Origin: Sphingomonas sp. | GTDB lineage: Bacteria > Pseudomonadota > Alphaproteobacteria > Sphingomonadales > Sphingomonadaceae | Assembly (NCBI GenBank): GCA_003248865.1 | Contig: QFPK01000016.1 | Location: forward strand, 76,241 to 140,240 | DNA: 64,000 nucleotides | Direction of reading: 5' to 3' | Shown: positions 8,261 through 24,728 of the stretch, one piece after another | How positions within the stretch are numbered: the stretch's first letter is position 1 | Layout: each line of letters starts with the position of its first letter | Made by a program: the position numbers and the translations under genes | Notes under the pieces: model-generated | The model's input: only the letters and a program-made list of their open reading frames with translations | Told to the model about the DNA's origin: nothing | Databases searched by the model: none

Positions 8261-10483
8261 TCACTCAGCTTTTGTCACCCCGTTTCCGCTGCCCGCAACA
8301 GCGTTCAGGCGCCGGATCAGAACGCGCTGATCACCGCCATGAACCGGCTGCGCCGTCTCCGGCCGCGCCGCCACCAGCGCGCGGGCCGCATCGCCCGCCC
8401 CATGGCGAACGCTGCGCCAGCTCAGCTCAGGCAGCGCACCATCCGCTTTCAGAACCAGCTGCACATCCAGTGTCCGGCAGCTGCGACCATTGCAGACAAT
8501 GCGGGTCGGCACGCCCATGATCTTCACCGGTTCACCCTGCACGGTCACGCCCTCGATAACCTCACCCGCGTCGATCAGCAGATCCTGACGATCCGCCGTC
8601 TCGTCCTGCAAGCTAATGCGCAACAGGCGCCGGCCATCCTTCGCCTGGCCGCTGCTGACAGAGGCCCTCCCCTCGTCCACCAGCCGGGGCGCGGGGGCTT
8701 CCCAGTTCTCGCCCTTCTCCCCACCCGGAGAGAAGGCGGCAACGGCCGCCATCGCAGGCGGAACCGGCCCGTTGGCAGGCAGCCGGAACAGCGCCGCACC
8801 ATCCTCATCCTGATGCACGACCGACAGGTGCCGGGGCGAATCAACGCTGTAGGCCGGCACCAGCAAAGCCGCCGCCGTCGCCCCCAGCGTCACCACAGCC
8901 GCCGCCGCCGGCAGCAGCCACCGGCGCGAGCCCATCACCGGCATAAAGAACAGGAAGATGAAGATGACCAACAGGCTGACGAACGCAGCCTGCTCAGGGA
9001 ACAACCCGTCCTCCAGCAGCCCCGCCAGCGGCAGCGCGATCAGCGCGAACAGAAACGCCCCGACCAACAGCAGCGGCACCACCATCCAGCGCAACGGGCG
9101 CAGCAGCGATGCAATCGCGGCCGCGATCACAGGGATCAGCGGCCAGGCGGAAAAGATCGTGGCACCGGGCACGAAATAGAAAGCCGCCAGCGTCAGCACG
9201 GCCAACCAGATCCAGGCGGCGGCTGCCATGCGAACGGCAGAACGCTCACGCAGCAAGGCAATGATGGTCGCCGCCACCGCCAGACCGGCAGCCGCACCGG
9301 CCAGCCGGATCGCCTCAGGCCAGGCAGTCGCATAGGCATCTTCCGGCCGCAGCGCCGCCACCAGCATCGCCAGCCCCATCGCGGCGCCCACCCCGCCCAC
9401 CAGTGCCAGCGGCGGCACAAGGATCGATGTCCAGCGCCCTTCGCCCCGATTCCGCCGGAACAGCAACAGCGCCGCTGCAAGCCCCAGTGCAGACACCAGC
9501 GCCCCCGCCCATTGCGGCATCGTCACAGTCAGTTGGCGTGCGATGTCCGTGAACAGCAGTTGCCGCTCCTCGCCGGCGGACGGATGGTCGGCAAACCCCT
9601 GCACCGCCGCCAGCGCACTCGCGCCCATATGCTGCACAGAGCGGCGATCCAGATGCGCCAGATCGTCCAGCGGCGTGTGATAGCGTTTGCCCCCGCCGAT
9701 GATCGCATAATTGGCCGCGTCGATGCCCAGCGGCAGCAGCACGGTCAGATCGGTATCATTGGGCAGGATCTCATAGAAATTTGTGGCGAGCGCATTGGCG
9801 GACGCCTTCTGCCCCCCGGCGATCAGCGCCTCGATATCGTGCGAATTGGGCTTGCTGGTCTGGAACATGCTGGCACCGCCGCTGGTGCCCCGCGCCTCCA
9901 GATTCACCACCGCCGCAACCTGCTCGCGCAGCGGATCATGCGCCGCAAAGGCGGCCGCCCCCACCAACCCCACTTCCTCGGCATCCGTCAGCATCACCAG
10001 CACAGGCTTCGCCAGCGGCTTGCCCTTCAGCAGTCCCGCCACCTCCAGCGCGATGGCCACGCCGATGCCGTCGTCTCCCGCACCTGGTCCAGCCGGCACA
10101 GAATCATAATGTGCCGTCAACATCACGGCCCCCTCACCGGGGGGCGTTATCCAGAACAGGATGTTGCGCGGCTTCGCGCAACTGGCGAAGCCCTCCCGGA
10201 TGGAACTGCAATGAAAGCGTTCCCGAATAATGGGCTCAAAACCAAGCGCGCGGATCTGCGCCAGCAGCCGCGTCTCCACAGCATCATTGGCGTCGCTGTC
10301 CGTCGGGTGCGGGCGCTCATCGCCCAGAATCACGGCCAGTCGGGCAACCGCACGATCAGCCTGAAATTCGCTATCCACATGCGCCGGCGCCATCACACCA
10401 ACCGGCCGCACCGTCCACAGCAGCAGCAGCAAGCCCAGCAGCAACAGCCCCCACCAGGATTTCACGCGATTCAATTGCGGCAT
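8261..10483 (-). CDS. M28-family zinc aminopeptidase with multi-span membrane domain
   Basis: A 740-residue membrane protein. After one N-terminal membrane span (WWGLLLLGLLLLLW), residues ~40-310 form an M28 peptidase domain. The two-zinc ligand set is complete: His125 (AHYDS), Asp137 (GAGDDG), Glu169/Glu170 (DAEE, catalytic base and ligand), Glu196 (NLEARG) and His269 (KRYHTPLDDL). Residues ~340-560 hold about seven further hydrophobic segments, followed by a ~180-residue soluble tail. This is the layout of the FXNA/ER-aminopeptidase-like bacterial group, with the catalytic domain probably periplasmic. The start at 10483 (MPQLNRVK) places the membrane anchor correctly; the open frame upstream to 10531 is probably not used. 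The substrate is unknown. Confidence 0.88.
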   Translation of the reverse strand: MPQLNRVKSWWGLLLLGLLLLLWTVRPVGVMAPAHVDSEFQADRAVARLAVILGDERPHPTDSDANDAVETRLLAQIRALGFEPIIRERFHCSSIREGFASCAKPRNILFWITPPGEGAVMLTAHYDSVPAGPGAGDDGIGVAIALEVAGLLKGKPLAKPVLVMLTDAEEVGLVGAAAFAAHDPLREQVAAVVNLEARGTSGGASMFQTSKPNSHDIEALIAGGQKASANALATNFYEILPNDTDLTVLLPLGIDAANYAIIGGGKRYHTPLDDLAHLDRRSVQHMGASALAAVQGFADHPSAGEERQLLFTDIARQLTVTMPQWAGALVSALGLAAALLLFRRNRGEGRWTSILVPPLALVGGVGAAMGLAMLVAALRPEDAYATAWPEAIRLAGAAAGLAVAATIIALLRERSAVRMAAAAWIWLAVLTLAAFYFVPGATIFSAWPLIPVIAAAIASLLRPLRWMVVPLLLVGAFLFALIALPLAGLLEDGLFPEQAAFVSLLVIFIFLFFMPVMGSRRWLLPAAAAVVTLGATAAALLVPAYSVDSPRHLSVVHQDEDGAALFRLPANGPVPPAMAAVAAFSPGGEKGENWEAPAPRLVDEGRASVSSGQAKDGRRLLRISLQDETADRQDLLIDAGEVIEGVTVQGEPVKIMGVPTRIVCNGRSCRTLDVQLVLKADGALPELSWRSVRHGAGDAARALVAARPETAQPVHGGDQRVLIRRLNAVAGSGNGVTKAE

Positions 10484-10556
10484 TCGCACCCCGGCCCATG
10501 CTGCGGCAGCACCATGCAGCCGTTGTCGCAACCAGCATCAGGCAAACGGCCCCATA

Positions 10557-10587
10557 AGAAAACCCCCCGCGGCAGCGCCGCAGGGGG
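10557..10587 (-). terminator. rho-independent terminator after rpoBC
   Basis: Reading leftward, a strong GC stem (CCCCCTGCGGC / GCCGCGGGGG, GCT loop; 10587-10563) is followed by GTTTTC. It lies directly after the rpoC stop and before the M28 gene. Confidence 0.85.
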
Positions 10588-10615
10588 TAATTCAATCCGT
10601 CGCTGGTCAGCCTTC

Positions 10616-14809
<4,194 letters not shown>

Positions 14810-14858
14810 AACTTCTCCTCACCCCCTGACTGAAGGGGGTTGATCAGATTCAGATGGA

Positions 14859-19019
<4,161 letters not shown>

Positions 19020-19189
19020 GTGGCAGATGTCCTTCGCTCAAAAATCCTGTGCGCAGTTCAGACACGAAAAGCCGCAATGCCAAGGGGTTAGCCCCGGCAG
19101 CGGCTTTGCGCAGTCTCGAACACACCATGGCCCATGCGTGAAGGCGCTGCGCGACGGCACCTTCTGTCCCGAACTGTGGTGAGGCGCGG

Positions 19190-19218
19190 GATATAGGCAG
19201 GCTGTAGGAAAGTGTAAA
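19190..19218 (-). promoter_or_regulatory. sigma-70-type promoter for rpoBC
   Basis: Leftward -35 TTTACA (19218-19213) and -10 TATATC (19195-19190) with a 17-bp spacer. They lie about 170 bp upstream of the rpoB start and only just beyond the stop of the VWA gene. The long leader contains a GC hairpin around 19071-19105. Confidence 0.6.
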
Positions 19219-19227
19219 GGGCCGCCC

Positions 19228-21012
19228 TCACTTGCGCAGGGCCGCGCCCCCTTCCGCCAGAACGGCTTCCGCCTTCGGGATCAGCGCGATGAACTCCGCC
19301 CGTTCGCCGAAGGGATCGTCCCCCTTCGCCCCGGCCGCCAACGCCGCCACATCCTTCAGCCCATAACCCGCCGCCAGATGCGGGGACCCACGCAACCGCT
19401 CGCCGAAACCGGCCACAGCCACCGCCCAGCGCGTGGCCTCCGGCGCATCCGCCAGCCGCGCCACATCAGCGCCCGGCGCGATCGCCCGCTCCATCAGCCG
19501 CGAGGCACTCTCGCCCGGCTTCTTGTAGCGGATCTTCAGGAAGCCATATTCGCCGCCCTTCCCCTTCACGGCAGCCGCCTTGCCATAACGCAGCGGATCG
19601 ACAGAACCTTTCGCCCCCACCGGCACGATCTCATAGACGGCCGTCACCGACGCGCCCGATCCCGCCTCACCGGCATCCACCCGGTCGTTGTTGAAATCCT
19701 CCCGCGCCAGCATGCGGGTTTCATAGCCGATCAGCCGATATTCCTTCACCGTCGCCGGGTTGAACTCCAGCTGGATCTTCACATCGTCGGCAATGGGGAA
19801 CATGCCCTTGGCGAAGTCGGTCAGGAACAGCTTCCGCGCCTCCGCGATGCTGTCCACATAGGCGGCCGTGCCGTTCCCGTTCTGGGCCAGCGCCTGCATC
19901 ATCACATCCTGATAATTGCCGCGCCCAAAGCCATAGACGGAGAGATAGACGCCGGATTTCCGCTGCTCCGACACCAGATCCTTCATCCGTTCGGGCGAGG
20001 AAACCCCCACGTTGAAATCACCGTCGGTCAGCAGCACCACCCGGTTGACCGCCTTCGGGTCAAAGCTGCGCCGCGCCAGATCATAGGCCAGCTGCAGCCC
20101 CTGCCCGCCCGCCGTGGAGCCGCCGGCGCGCAGGAAATCCAGCGCGCAGCGGATGCGCAGCTTCTGCGTGCCGTCCACCGGCTCCAACACCGCCCCTGCC
20201 GAACCGGCATAGGCCACGATGGAAACCCGGTCGCGCTGGTCCAGCTTGTCCACCAGCAGGCTCAGCGCCTGCTTCGCCAGCGGCAGCCGGTCCGGCCCCA
20301 TCATCGATCCCGAGGTATCGACAAGGAACACCAGATTGAGCGGCGGCTCCGAGCCCTTCGGCAGCTGATAGCCCTGCAGGCCGATGTGCATCAGCTTGTG
20401 CCCGGGCGACCAGGGCGAGGGCACCAGCGTCACCGACGCCGCGAACGGGTCGCCCCCGGCAGACGGCGGCGCATAGCCATAGTCAAAATAGTTCAGCAGC
20501 TCCTCTACCCGCACGCTGTCGCGCGGCGGCTGCATGCCCCGGTTCAGCAGGCTGCGCACATTGCTGTAGGCGGCCGTGTCCACATCGATGGAGAAGGTGG
20601 AGACCGGCGCCTCGGCCACCTGCCGCACGGGATTGGGCTGGGCACCCGGATAGCGTTCGGTATCCGGCCCCGGCATCGCCGCATCGGCAGTAACAAGGGC
20701 CGGAGAAGGCATCGCCACAGACGGCGGTGGTGGTGGCGGTGGTGCCGGTGGCGGCGGCGGAGGCGGCGCCACATGCAACAACGGCGGCCTGCTTCCGGAT
20801 GTCCCACGCTTGTCCGCATTGGCGATCCGGCTTCCCGACACCACGAACGAACTGCCGGCCGCATCCGAATCCGGCACCCGGCCATAGCCGAACTGGGTGC
20901 AGATCTCGGCGGAGGGCGCCAGCCGCCCGGTCTCCGACTGAGCCGCAACCGGCCCCGGCACGCCCAGCAGCGCAAGGGCAGACACCATCCCCACCAGATG
21001 CCGAATCGTCAT
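19228..21012 (-). CDS. exported von Willebrand factor A (YfbK-like) protein
   Basis: A 594-residue periplasmic protein. Signal peptide: MTIRHLVGMVSALALLGVPGPVAAQ. A TonB-plug-like phrase (FVVSGSRI, ~56-63) is followed by a proline run (residues ~83-97), then the YfbK/YfbL-type N-terminal domain (STFSIDVDTAAYSNVRSLL). The VWA domain carries a complete MIDAS metal site starting at Asp232 (DTSGSM), with later TDGDFNVG. The C-terminal ~180 residues are the DUF3520-like region. VWA domains bind partner proteins through a metal ion; the partner is unknown. Start: ATG 21012 has GGGAGG 9 bases upstream; a GTG at 21021 is too close to it. It sits between rplL and rpoB with its own orientation matched to them. 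Confidence 0.85.
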   Translation of the reverse strand: MTIRHLVGMVSALALLGVPGPVAAQSETGRLAPSAEICTQFGYGRVPDSDAAGSSFVVSGSRIANADKRGTSGSRPPLLHVAPPPPPPPAPPPPPPPSVAMPSPALVTADAAMPGPDTERYPGAQPNPVRQVAEAPVSTFSIDVDTAAYSNVRSLLNRGMQPPRDSVRVEELLNYFDYGYAPPSAGGDPFAASVTLVPSPWSPGHKLMHIGLQGYQLPKGSEPPLNLVFLVDTSGSMMGPDRLPLAKQALSLLVDKLDQRDRVSIVAYAGSAGAVLEPVDGTQKLRIRCALDFLRAGGSTAGGQGLQLAYDLARRSFDPKAVNRVVLLTDGDFNVGVSSPERMKDLVSEQRKSGVYLSVYGFGRGNYQDVMMQALAQNGNGTAAYVDSIAEARKLFLTDFAKGMFPIADDVKIQLEFNPATVKEYRLIGYETRMLAREDFNNDRVDAGEAGSGASVTAVYEIVPVGAKGSVDPLRYGKAAAVKGKGGEYGFLKIRYKKPGESASRLMERAIAPGADVARLADAPEATRWAVAVAGFGERLRGSPHLAAGYGLKDVAALAAGAKGDDPFGERAEFIALIPKAEAVLAEGGAALRK

Positions 21013-21216
21013 TTTACGCACCCTCCCACCAATTCCGCCCGATCATTGGCATCCGAATATGAACAGAAGCCGACAGAACCGCCCATCCGTCAGTCGATGC
21101 CGGGTCGAGAGAGACATGGCCTGACATGCTGTGCGACGCCCAACCGCTCACGCCTCATCATCTGCCGCTCTATCCAGGGCTCCGGCTACCAGCATACCCG
21201 TGAGATGCACAGATTT

Positions 21217-21283
21217 GCCGATAATCGATAAATCGCTTGACGCTCGCACCAGAATGATTATTGTTTTTCGATATGTGATGTAT
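21217..21283 (+). promoter_or_regulatory. CGATA-box operator region for the DUF2975/HTH pair
   Basis: Four CGATA half-sites lie upstream of the DUF2975 gene: 21217-21221, 21224-21228, 21267-21271 and an inverted TATCG at 21279-21283. The last two form CGATA-n7-TATCG, only 11 bp before the ATG at 21295. Small HTH regulators of this type usually repress their own operon, so this is a plausible operator. A TTGACG at 21235-21240 may be a -35, but no clear -10 was found. Confidence 0.4.
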
Positions 21284-21294
21284 CGGAGATCAAT

Positions 21295-21819
21295 ATGCCA
21301 ACCCCCTCTCCCCTGCCGCTCGCCGTCAGCCAGTTCCTCGCCACCGGCGGCCGTATCCTGTGCACAGTCATCGCGATCCTGCTTCTGGTCGTTGCCGTGC
21401 TGCTGGCCGTCGCCTGGCCGGCCGTCATGGCCGAGACGATCGAACAGGGGATGAAGCTGAAGGTTGAAGACGTGCAGCCCTGGGCCAGTCTCGTCCTGTT
21501 CGGCGCTGCGGTCATGCTGGCGATGGCGGCGCGCATGTTCCACCGCCTCACCATGATCCTCAAGTCCGTTTCCGGCGGGGATCCGTTCACGGTCGATAAC
21601 AGCCGCCGCCTCAGGCACATCGGCTGGCTGATGATCGGCATGCAGATCGTCGGCCTGCTCGTCGGATGGATCGGCACGCGCCTGCCGCCCAACCACAATA
21701 TCGCAGCCGATTTCGATCTCTCGTTCAGCGGCCTGCTCGCAGCCTTCCTCGCCTTCGTCGTCGCCCAGCTGTTCGAACAGGCCCGCGCGATGCGCGAAGA
21801 GCTGGACGGCACGGTCTGA
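21295..21819 (+). CDS. DUF2975 membrane protein
   Basis: A 174-residue inner-membrane protein with four hydrophobic segments: about 20-43 (ILCTVIAILLLVVAVLLAVAW), 64-82, 108-128 and 145-162. The pattern and the GGDPFTVDNSRRLRHIGW motif between spans 2 and 3 fit DUF2975. It is followed without a gap by a small HTH protein, the usual partner. Such pairs resemble membrane-linked regulatory modules, but the signal they respond to is unknown. An ATCGGAGATCAAT leader with GGAG provides the ribosome-binding site. Confidence 0.82.
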   Translation: MPTPSPLPLAVSQFLATGGRILCTVIAILLLVVAVLLAVAWPAVMAETIEQGMKLKVEDVQPWASLVLFGAAVMLAMAARMFHRLTMILKSVSGGDPFTVDNSRRLRHIGWLMIGMQIVGLLVGWIGTRLPPNHNIAADFDLSFSGLLAAFLAFVVAQLFEQARAMREELDGTV

Positions 21820-22028
21820 TGCCGGTCGTCGTCCGCCTGGACGATCTCCTCCACGCCCGCCGCATGACGCTGACGGAGCTGTCGGAGCAGGTCGACATCA
21901 CGCTCGCCAACCTCTCCATCCTGAAGACAGGCAAGGCCAAGGCAATCCGCTTCTCCACGCTGGAGGCGATCTGCCAGGCGCTGGATTGCCAACCCGGAGA
22001 CCTGCTCGGCTTCACGCCCGAAGATTGA
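21819..22028 (+). CDS. small Cro/CI-type (YozG-like) HTH regulator
   Basis: A 69-residue DNA-binding protein that is almost entirely one helix-turn-helix: MTLTELSEQVDITLANLSILKTGKAKAIRFSTLEAICQALDC, ending PGDLLGF as in the XRE family. Its ATG overlaps the stop of the DUF2975 gene (TGATG), so translation is coupled. It probably controls its own operon through the CGATA boxes upstream. The longer open frame starting at 21666 in the same phase runs through the DUF2975 gene and is not the real start. Confidence 0.85.
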   Translation: MPVVVRLDDLLHARRMTLTELSEQVDITLANLSILKTGKAKAIRFSTLEAICQALDCQPGDLLGFTPED

Positions 22029-22062
22029 GTTCAGCGCTCCACCCCTCAGGAGCGCATGAAGA

Positions 22063-22092
22063 AAGGGGCGGCCTCTCGCGAGGCCGCCCCTT
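22063..22092 (-). terminator. rho-independent terminator after rplL
   Basis: Perfect 13-bp stem AAGGGGCGGCCTC / GAGGCCGCCCCTT with a 4-base loop. Leftward it continues into CTTTCTTC. It lies between rplL and the end of the rightward HTH gene, so rplJL transcription stops here rather than reading into rpoB. Confidence 0.85.
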
Positions 22093-22117
22093 CCCAATTC
22101 CGAAAGCTTCGAAGAGC

Positions 22118-22498
22118 TTACTTGAGTTCGACGGTCGCGCCGGCTTCCTCGAGTTGCTTCTTGATCTTCTCGGCTTCGTCCTTGTTCACGCCTTCCTTGA
22201 CGGCCTTCGGAGCGGATTCCACAAGGGTCTTCGCTTCGGTCAGGCCCAGGCCGGTGATGGCGCGGACTTCCTTGATGACGTTGATCTTCTTGCCACCGTC
22301 GCCGGTGAGGATCACGTCGAACTCGGTCTTTTCTTCGGCGGCCGGGGCAGCAGCGCCACCAGCACCCGGGGCAGCGGCCACGGCCACGGCCGCAGCGGCG
22401 GAAACGCCCCACTTTTCTTCGAGCAGCTTGGACAGCTCAGCAGCTTCCAGCACGGTCAGAGCGGACAGCTCTTCAACGATCTTGTTCAGGTCAGCCAT
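22118..22498 (-). CDS. rplL: 50S ribosomal protein L7/L12
   Basis: A 126-residue stalk protein that recruits translation factors to the ribosome. It shows the N-terminal dimerisation helix (NKIVEELSALTVLEAAELSKLLEEKWG), an Ala/Gly/Pro-rich hinge and the C-terminal domain (KTEFDVILTGDGGKKINVIK, KEVRAITGLGLTEAKTLVE, AEKIKKQLEEAGATVELK). It lies 18 bp after rplJ and is followed by a strong terminator. Confidence 0.98.
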   Translation of the reverse strand: MADLNKIVEELSALTVLEAAELSKLLEEKWGVSAAAAVAVAAAPGAGGAAAPAAEEKTEFDVILTGDGGKKINVIKEVRAITGLGLTEAKTLVESAPKAVKEGVNKDEAEKIKKQLEEAGATVELK

Positions 22499-22516
22499 TG
22501 AAATTCTCCTAATCTA

Positions 22517-23032
22517 TCAGGCAGCTTGGCTGTCGCCATAAGCCGCAAACACGCGCGCCAGCTTCGCGGCCGGGGCCGTCGACAGTTGCGCAATCTTGGT
22601 CGCAGGTGCCTGCAACAGGCCCACCAGCTTCGCCCGGAGCTCGTCCAGCGACGGCAGTTCGGCAAGCGCCTTCACACCGTTCGCATCAAGCATCGTGCCC
22701 GCCATCGAAGCGCCGACAATTTCAAACTTGTCGGTGGTCTTCGCGAACTCGATTGCGATCTTTGCAGCCGCAACCGGGTCGACGGACGTGGCAAGACCCA
22801 CAGGGCCGACCAGAAGCTGGCCGATGTCCTGATAGGGCGTGCCTTCCAAGGCAATGCGGGCAAGCCGGTTCTTCGTCACCTTGAACTGCGCACCAGCTCC
22901 ACGCATCCGCGTGCGCAGGTCGGAAACCTGCGCGACGGTCAGGCCATGGTTGCGGGTAATCACCACAACCTGGGTCTCACCCAGCGTCTGTGCGAGTTTG
23001 GCGACCAGTTCTTTCTTCTGGTTCCGATCCAT
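22517..23032 (-). CDS. rplJ: 50S ribosomal protein L10
   Basis: A 171-residue base of the ribosomal stalk that carries the L7/L12 dimers. N-terminal MDRNQKKELVAKLAQTLGETQVVVITRNHGLTV and KVTKNRLARIALEGTPY are typical. Start: ATG at 23032 has AAGGAG five bases upstream; a GTG two codons earlier overlaps that site and is unlikely. Expression is probably limited by L10 binding to its own leader. Confidence 0.97.
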   Translation of the reverse strand: MDRNQKKELVAKLAQTLGETQVVVITRNHGLTVAQVSDLRTRMRGAGAQFKVTKNRLARIALEGTPYQDIGQLLVGPVGLATSVDPVAAAKIAIEFAKTTDKFEIVGASMAGTMLDANGVKALAELPSLDELRAKLVGLLQAPATKIAQLSTAPAAKLARVFAAYGDSQAA

Positions 23033-23308
23033 GCTCACTCCTTAGCACTCGCTGCCCCCCCGAATTGAGGGACAGCCACGAGAGCCATCTGAGCCTGGAA
23101 GATCCGGGCCCCTATGGCCCGCCCGAAAAGGATCGCCGGCAAGCCGGGGAATGCCCGGCATGCAAATCCCTCTCCGCCATCGCACGGCACCGGAGGGTAA
23201 TACGTTCCTCGTCTCATGCAGGCCCAAACGGCTTAAGCACAGGTTCCCCTGCACACCTGCAATCTCGGACGGCCCGCAGCGGGCAGAACCCACCACGGCG
23301 AACGCGCG
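23033..23308 (-). promoter_or_regulatory. long rplJ leader, probable L10 autoregulatory leader
   Basis: About 270 nt of noncoding leader separate the promoter from rplJ. It contains several inverted repeats, e.g. GGGCC at 23107-23121 and a GCCGGCAAGCCGGGG / CCCGGC region around 23134-23159. L10 leaders are common before rplJ in bacteria and bind the L10-L12 complex. I could not confirm the kink-turn, so the assignment rests mainly on position and length. Confidence 0.4.
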
Positions 23309-23336
23309 CCTATACAGGGATTCCGTGCAGCGTCAA
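23309..23336 (-). promoter_or_regulatory. promoter for rplJL
   Basis: Leftward -35 TTGACG (23336-23331) and -10 TATAGG (23314-23309), 16-bp spacer. The -35 lies in a tandem 11-bp repeat (GCAGCGTCAAG twice), which creates a second TTGACG at 23347-23342. Confidence 0.65.
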
Positions 23337-23382
23337 GGCAGCGTCAAGCCGGCGCGCCCGCATCCACCCTGGCAGACGGCCC

Positions 23383-24117
23383 TTACAGCAGGGAGACCCG
23401 GCCGCTCTCCAGGTCATAGAAGGACCCGACGATGGCGATCTTCTTCTGCGCTTCCAGATCGCGGAGCACAGGCGAGCGGTCACGGATCAGCCCCAGCGAT
23501 TTCACCACATGGGTGCGGGCAACCGCATCCACGAAGGCCGCGTTCTTCGAGGTCCTGTCGCCCTCGAACTTGGTTTCCTGGATGGCGTTCTTGAACCGGG
23601 CCAGCAGCAGGGTCAGGTTCCCCAGCCGCACATCGTCGATGGCGCCCTTGATCGCGCCGCAAGCGCTGTGGCCCATCACCATCACCACCTTGGCGCCGGC
23701 GGCCGCCGTCGCGAATTCCATCGAACCCAAGATGTCGTCGTTGACGGCATTGCCCGCCACGCGGGCATTGAAGGCCTGGCCGATCCCGATGTCGCACAAC
23801 ACTTCCACCGGTGCCCGGCTGTCCACGCACGACAGGAAGACGGCGGCCGGATGCTGGCCGGCAGCCGTTCCACGCTGCTCGGCGAGCCAGTCCCGCGGCT
23901 TGGACTTGCCGGTGACGAACCGCTCATTGCCCTTCAGGATCAGGTCAACGATCTGGTCCGGCGACAGTTTTTCCCGCATGTCCGCGGTCAGCACCTGTGC
24001 GCTGGCGCCTTCGGCAAGCCCGGCCAACGCAATCGCACCAACAGCAGACAGTCCGAACAGGCTGCGCCGGTCCAAAGAGTTGCACCCGCAATTCTCACCA
24101 TGTTCGTGCTGTGTCAT
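23383..24117 (-). CDS. beta-class carbonic anhydrase with export signal
   Basis: A 244-residue zinc enzyme interconverting CO2 and bicarbonate. Zinc and active-site residues are complete: Cys97-x-Asp99-x-Arg101 (SCVDSR), His150 and Cys153 (GHSACGA). An N-terminal extension has a twin-arginine-like signal (DRRSLFGLSAVGAIALAGLAEGASAQ), so it is probably periplasmic. Ahead of it is a short His/Cys-rich stretch (HEHGENCGC). The start at 24117 has AGGTGA upstream; the open frame to 24186 is probably not translated. It lies within the block separating rplA from rplJ. Confidence 0.92.
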   Translation of the reverse strand: MTQHEHGENCGCNSLDRRSLFGLSAVGAIALAGLAEGASAQVLTADMREKLSPDQIVDLILKGNERFVTGKSKPRDWLAEQRGTAAGQHPAAVFLSCVDSRAPVEVLCDIGIGQAFNARVAGNAVNDDILGSMEFATAAAGAKVVMVMGHSACGAIKGAIDDVRLGNLTLLLARFKNAIQETKFEGDRTSKNAAFVDAVARTHVVKSLGLIRDRSPVLRDLEAQKKIAIVGSFYDLESGRVSLL

Positions 24118-24293
24118 CGCTTCACCTAGCATTTCAGGTTGTGATGGATGGTTCGGTCGCCTAGCCATGGATAAAGTCAATGTCACTGTCGATTAATTGA
24201 CCTGCGACAAGGAGCCTCATGCCTCGTCGGTCCATAGTCGGCTCAGATGACAATCAGACATCCACCGACGCCCTTTGAAAGGACCAACATCAC

Positions 24294-24653
24294 ATGACCA
24301 AGCCTGCACCCTTTATCGGCCTTTGCGCCGCCATGGTTCTGGCGGGATGCCAGACATCGACCGGAAGCGGAGCAGCGCGTGGCGCCGCCATGGGCGCAGC
24401 AACGGGCGGCAGCGCCGCAGCCGGAGCCGTCGTGGGCGGCACCGTCGGCGCAACTCAGGGCAGCGACACCTCGCAGGGCGCTGTCACCGGCGCGGCACGC
24501 GGCGCGGCGCTGGGCGCAGCCACCGGCGGCAGCGCTGCGACCGGCGCCATCATCGGCGGCACCTCGGGCGCGATCCGCGCAGCGAACGCCAACGAGCCCG
24601 CCGGCACCTGCTATGAAACAGCGACCGGCAACCAGGTTGCCTGCCCGCAGTAA
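24294..24653 (+). CDS. glycine-zipper outer-membrane lipoprotein
   Basis: A 119-residue lipoprotein. Signal peptide with lipobox LAGC (Cys19). The body is two near-identical glycine-zipper blocks (GAARGAAMGAATGGSAAAGA and GAARGAALGAATGGSAATGA, about 45 residues apart), i.e. an internal duplication typical of SlyB/YMGG-type proteins that insert in the outer membrane. The C-terminal tail CYETATGNQVACPQ has two Cys that may form a disulfide. AAAGGA lies 11 bases before the ATG. The role is probably envelope integrity, but nothing more precise can be said. Confidence 0.85.
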   Translation: MTKPAPFIGLCAAMVLAGCQTSTGSGAARGAAMGAATGGSAAAGAVVGGTVGATQGSDTSQGAVTGAARGAALGAATGGSAATGAIIGGTSGAIRAANANEPAGTCYETATGNQVACPQ

Positions 24654-24677
24654 CGCCGTGCGAAAAACCGCAAAAAC

Positions 24678-24707
24678 AAGGGCCCGGGGTTTCCACCCCG
24701 GGCCCTT
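24678..24707. terminator. bidirectional terminator between convergent genes
   Basis: Stem AAGGGCCCGGGGT / ACCCCGGGCCCTT with a TTCC loop. A-rich before and T-rich after, so it can end the lipoprotein transcript (+) and the PEPxxWA-CTERM transcript (-). Confidence 0.8.
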
Positions 24708-24728
24708 TCCGTTCGCAACCCGCGCGGC

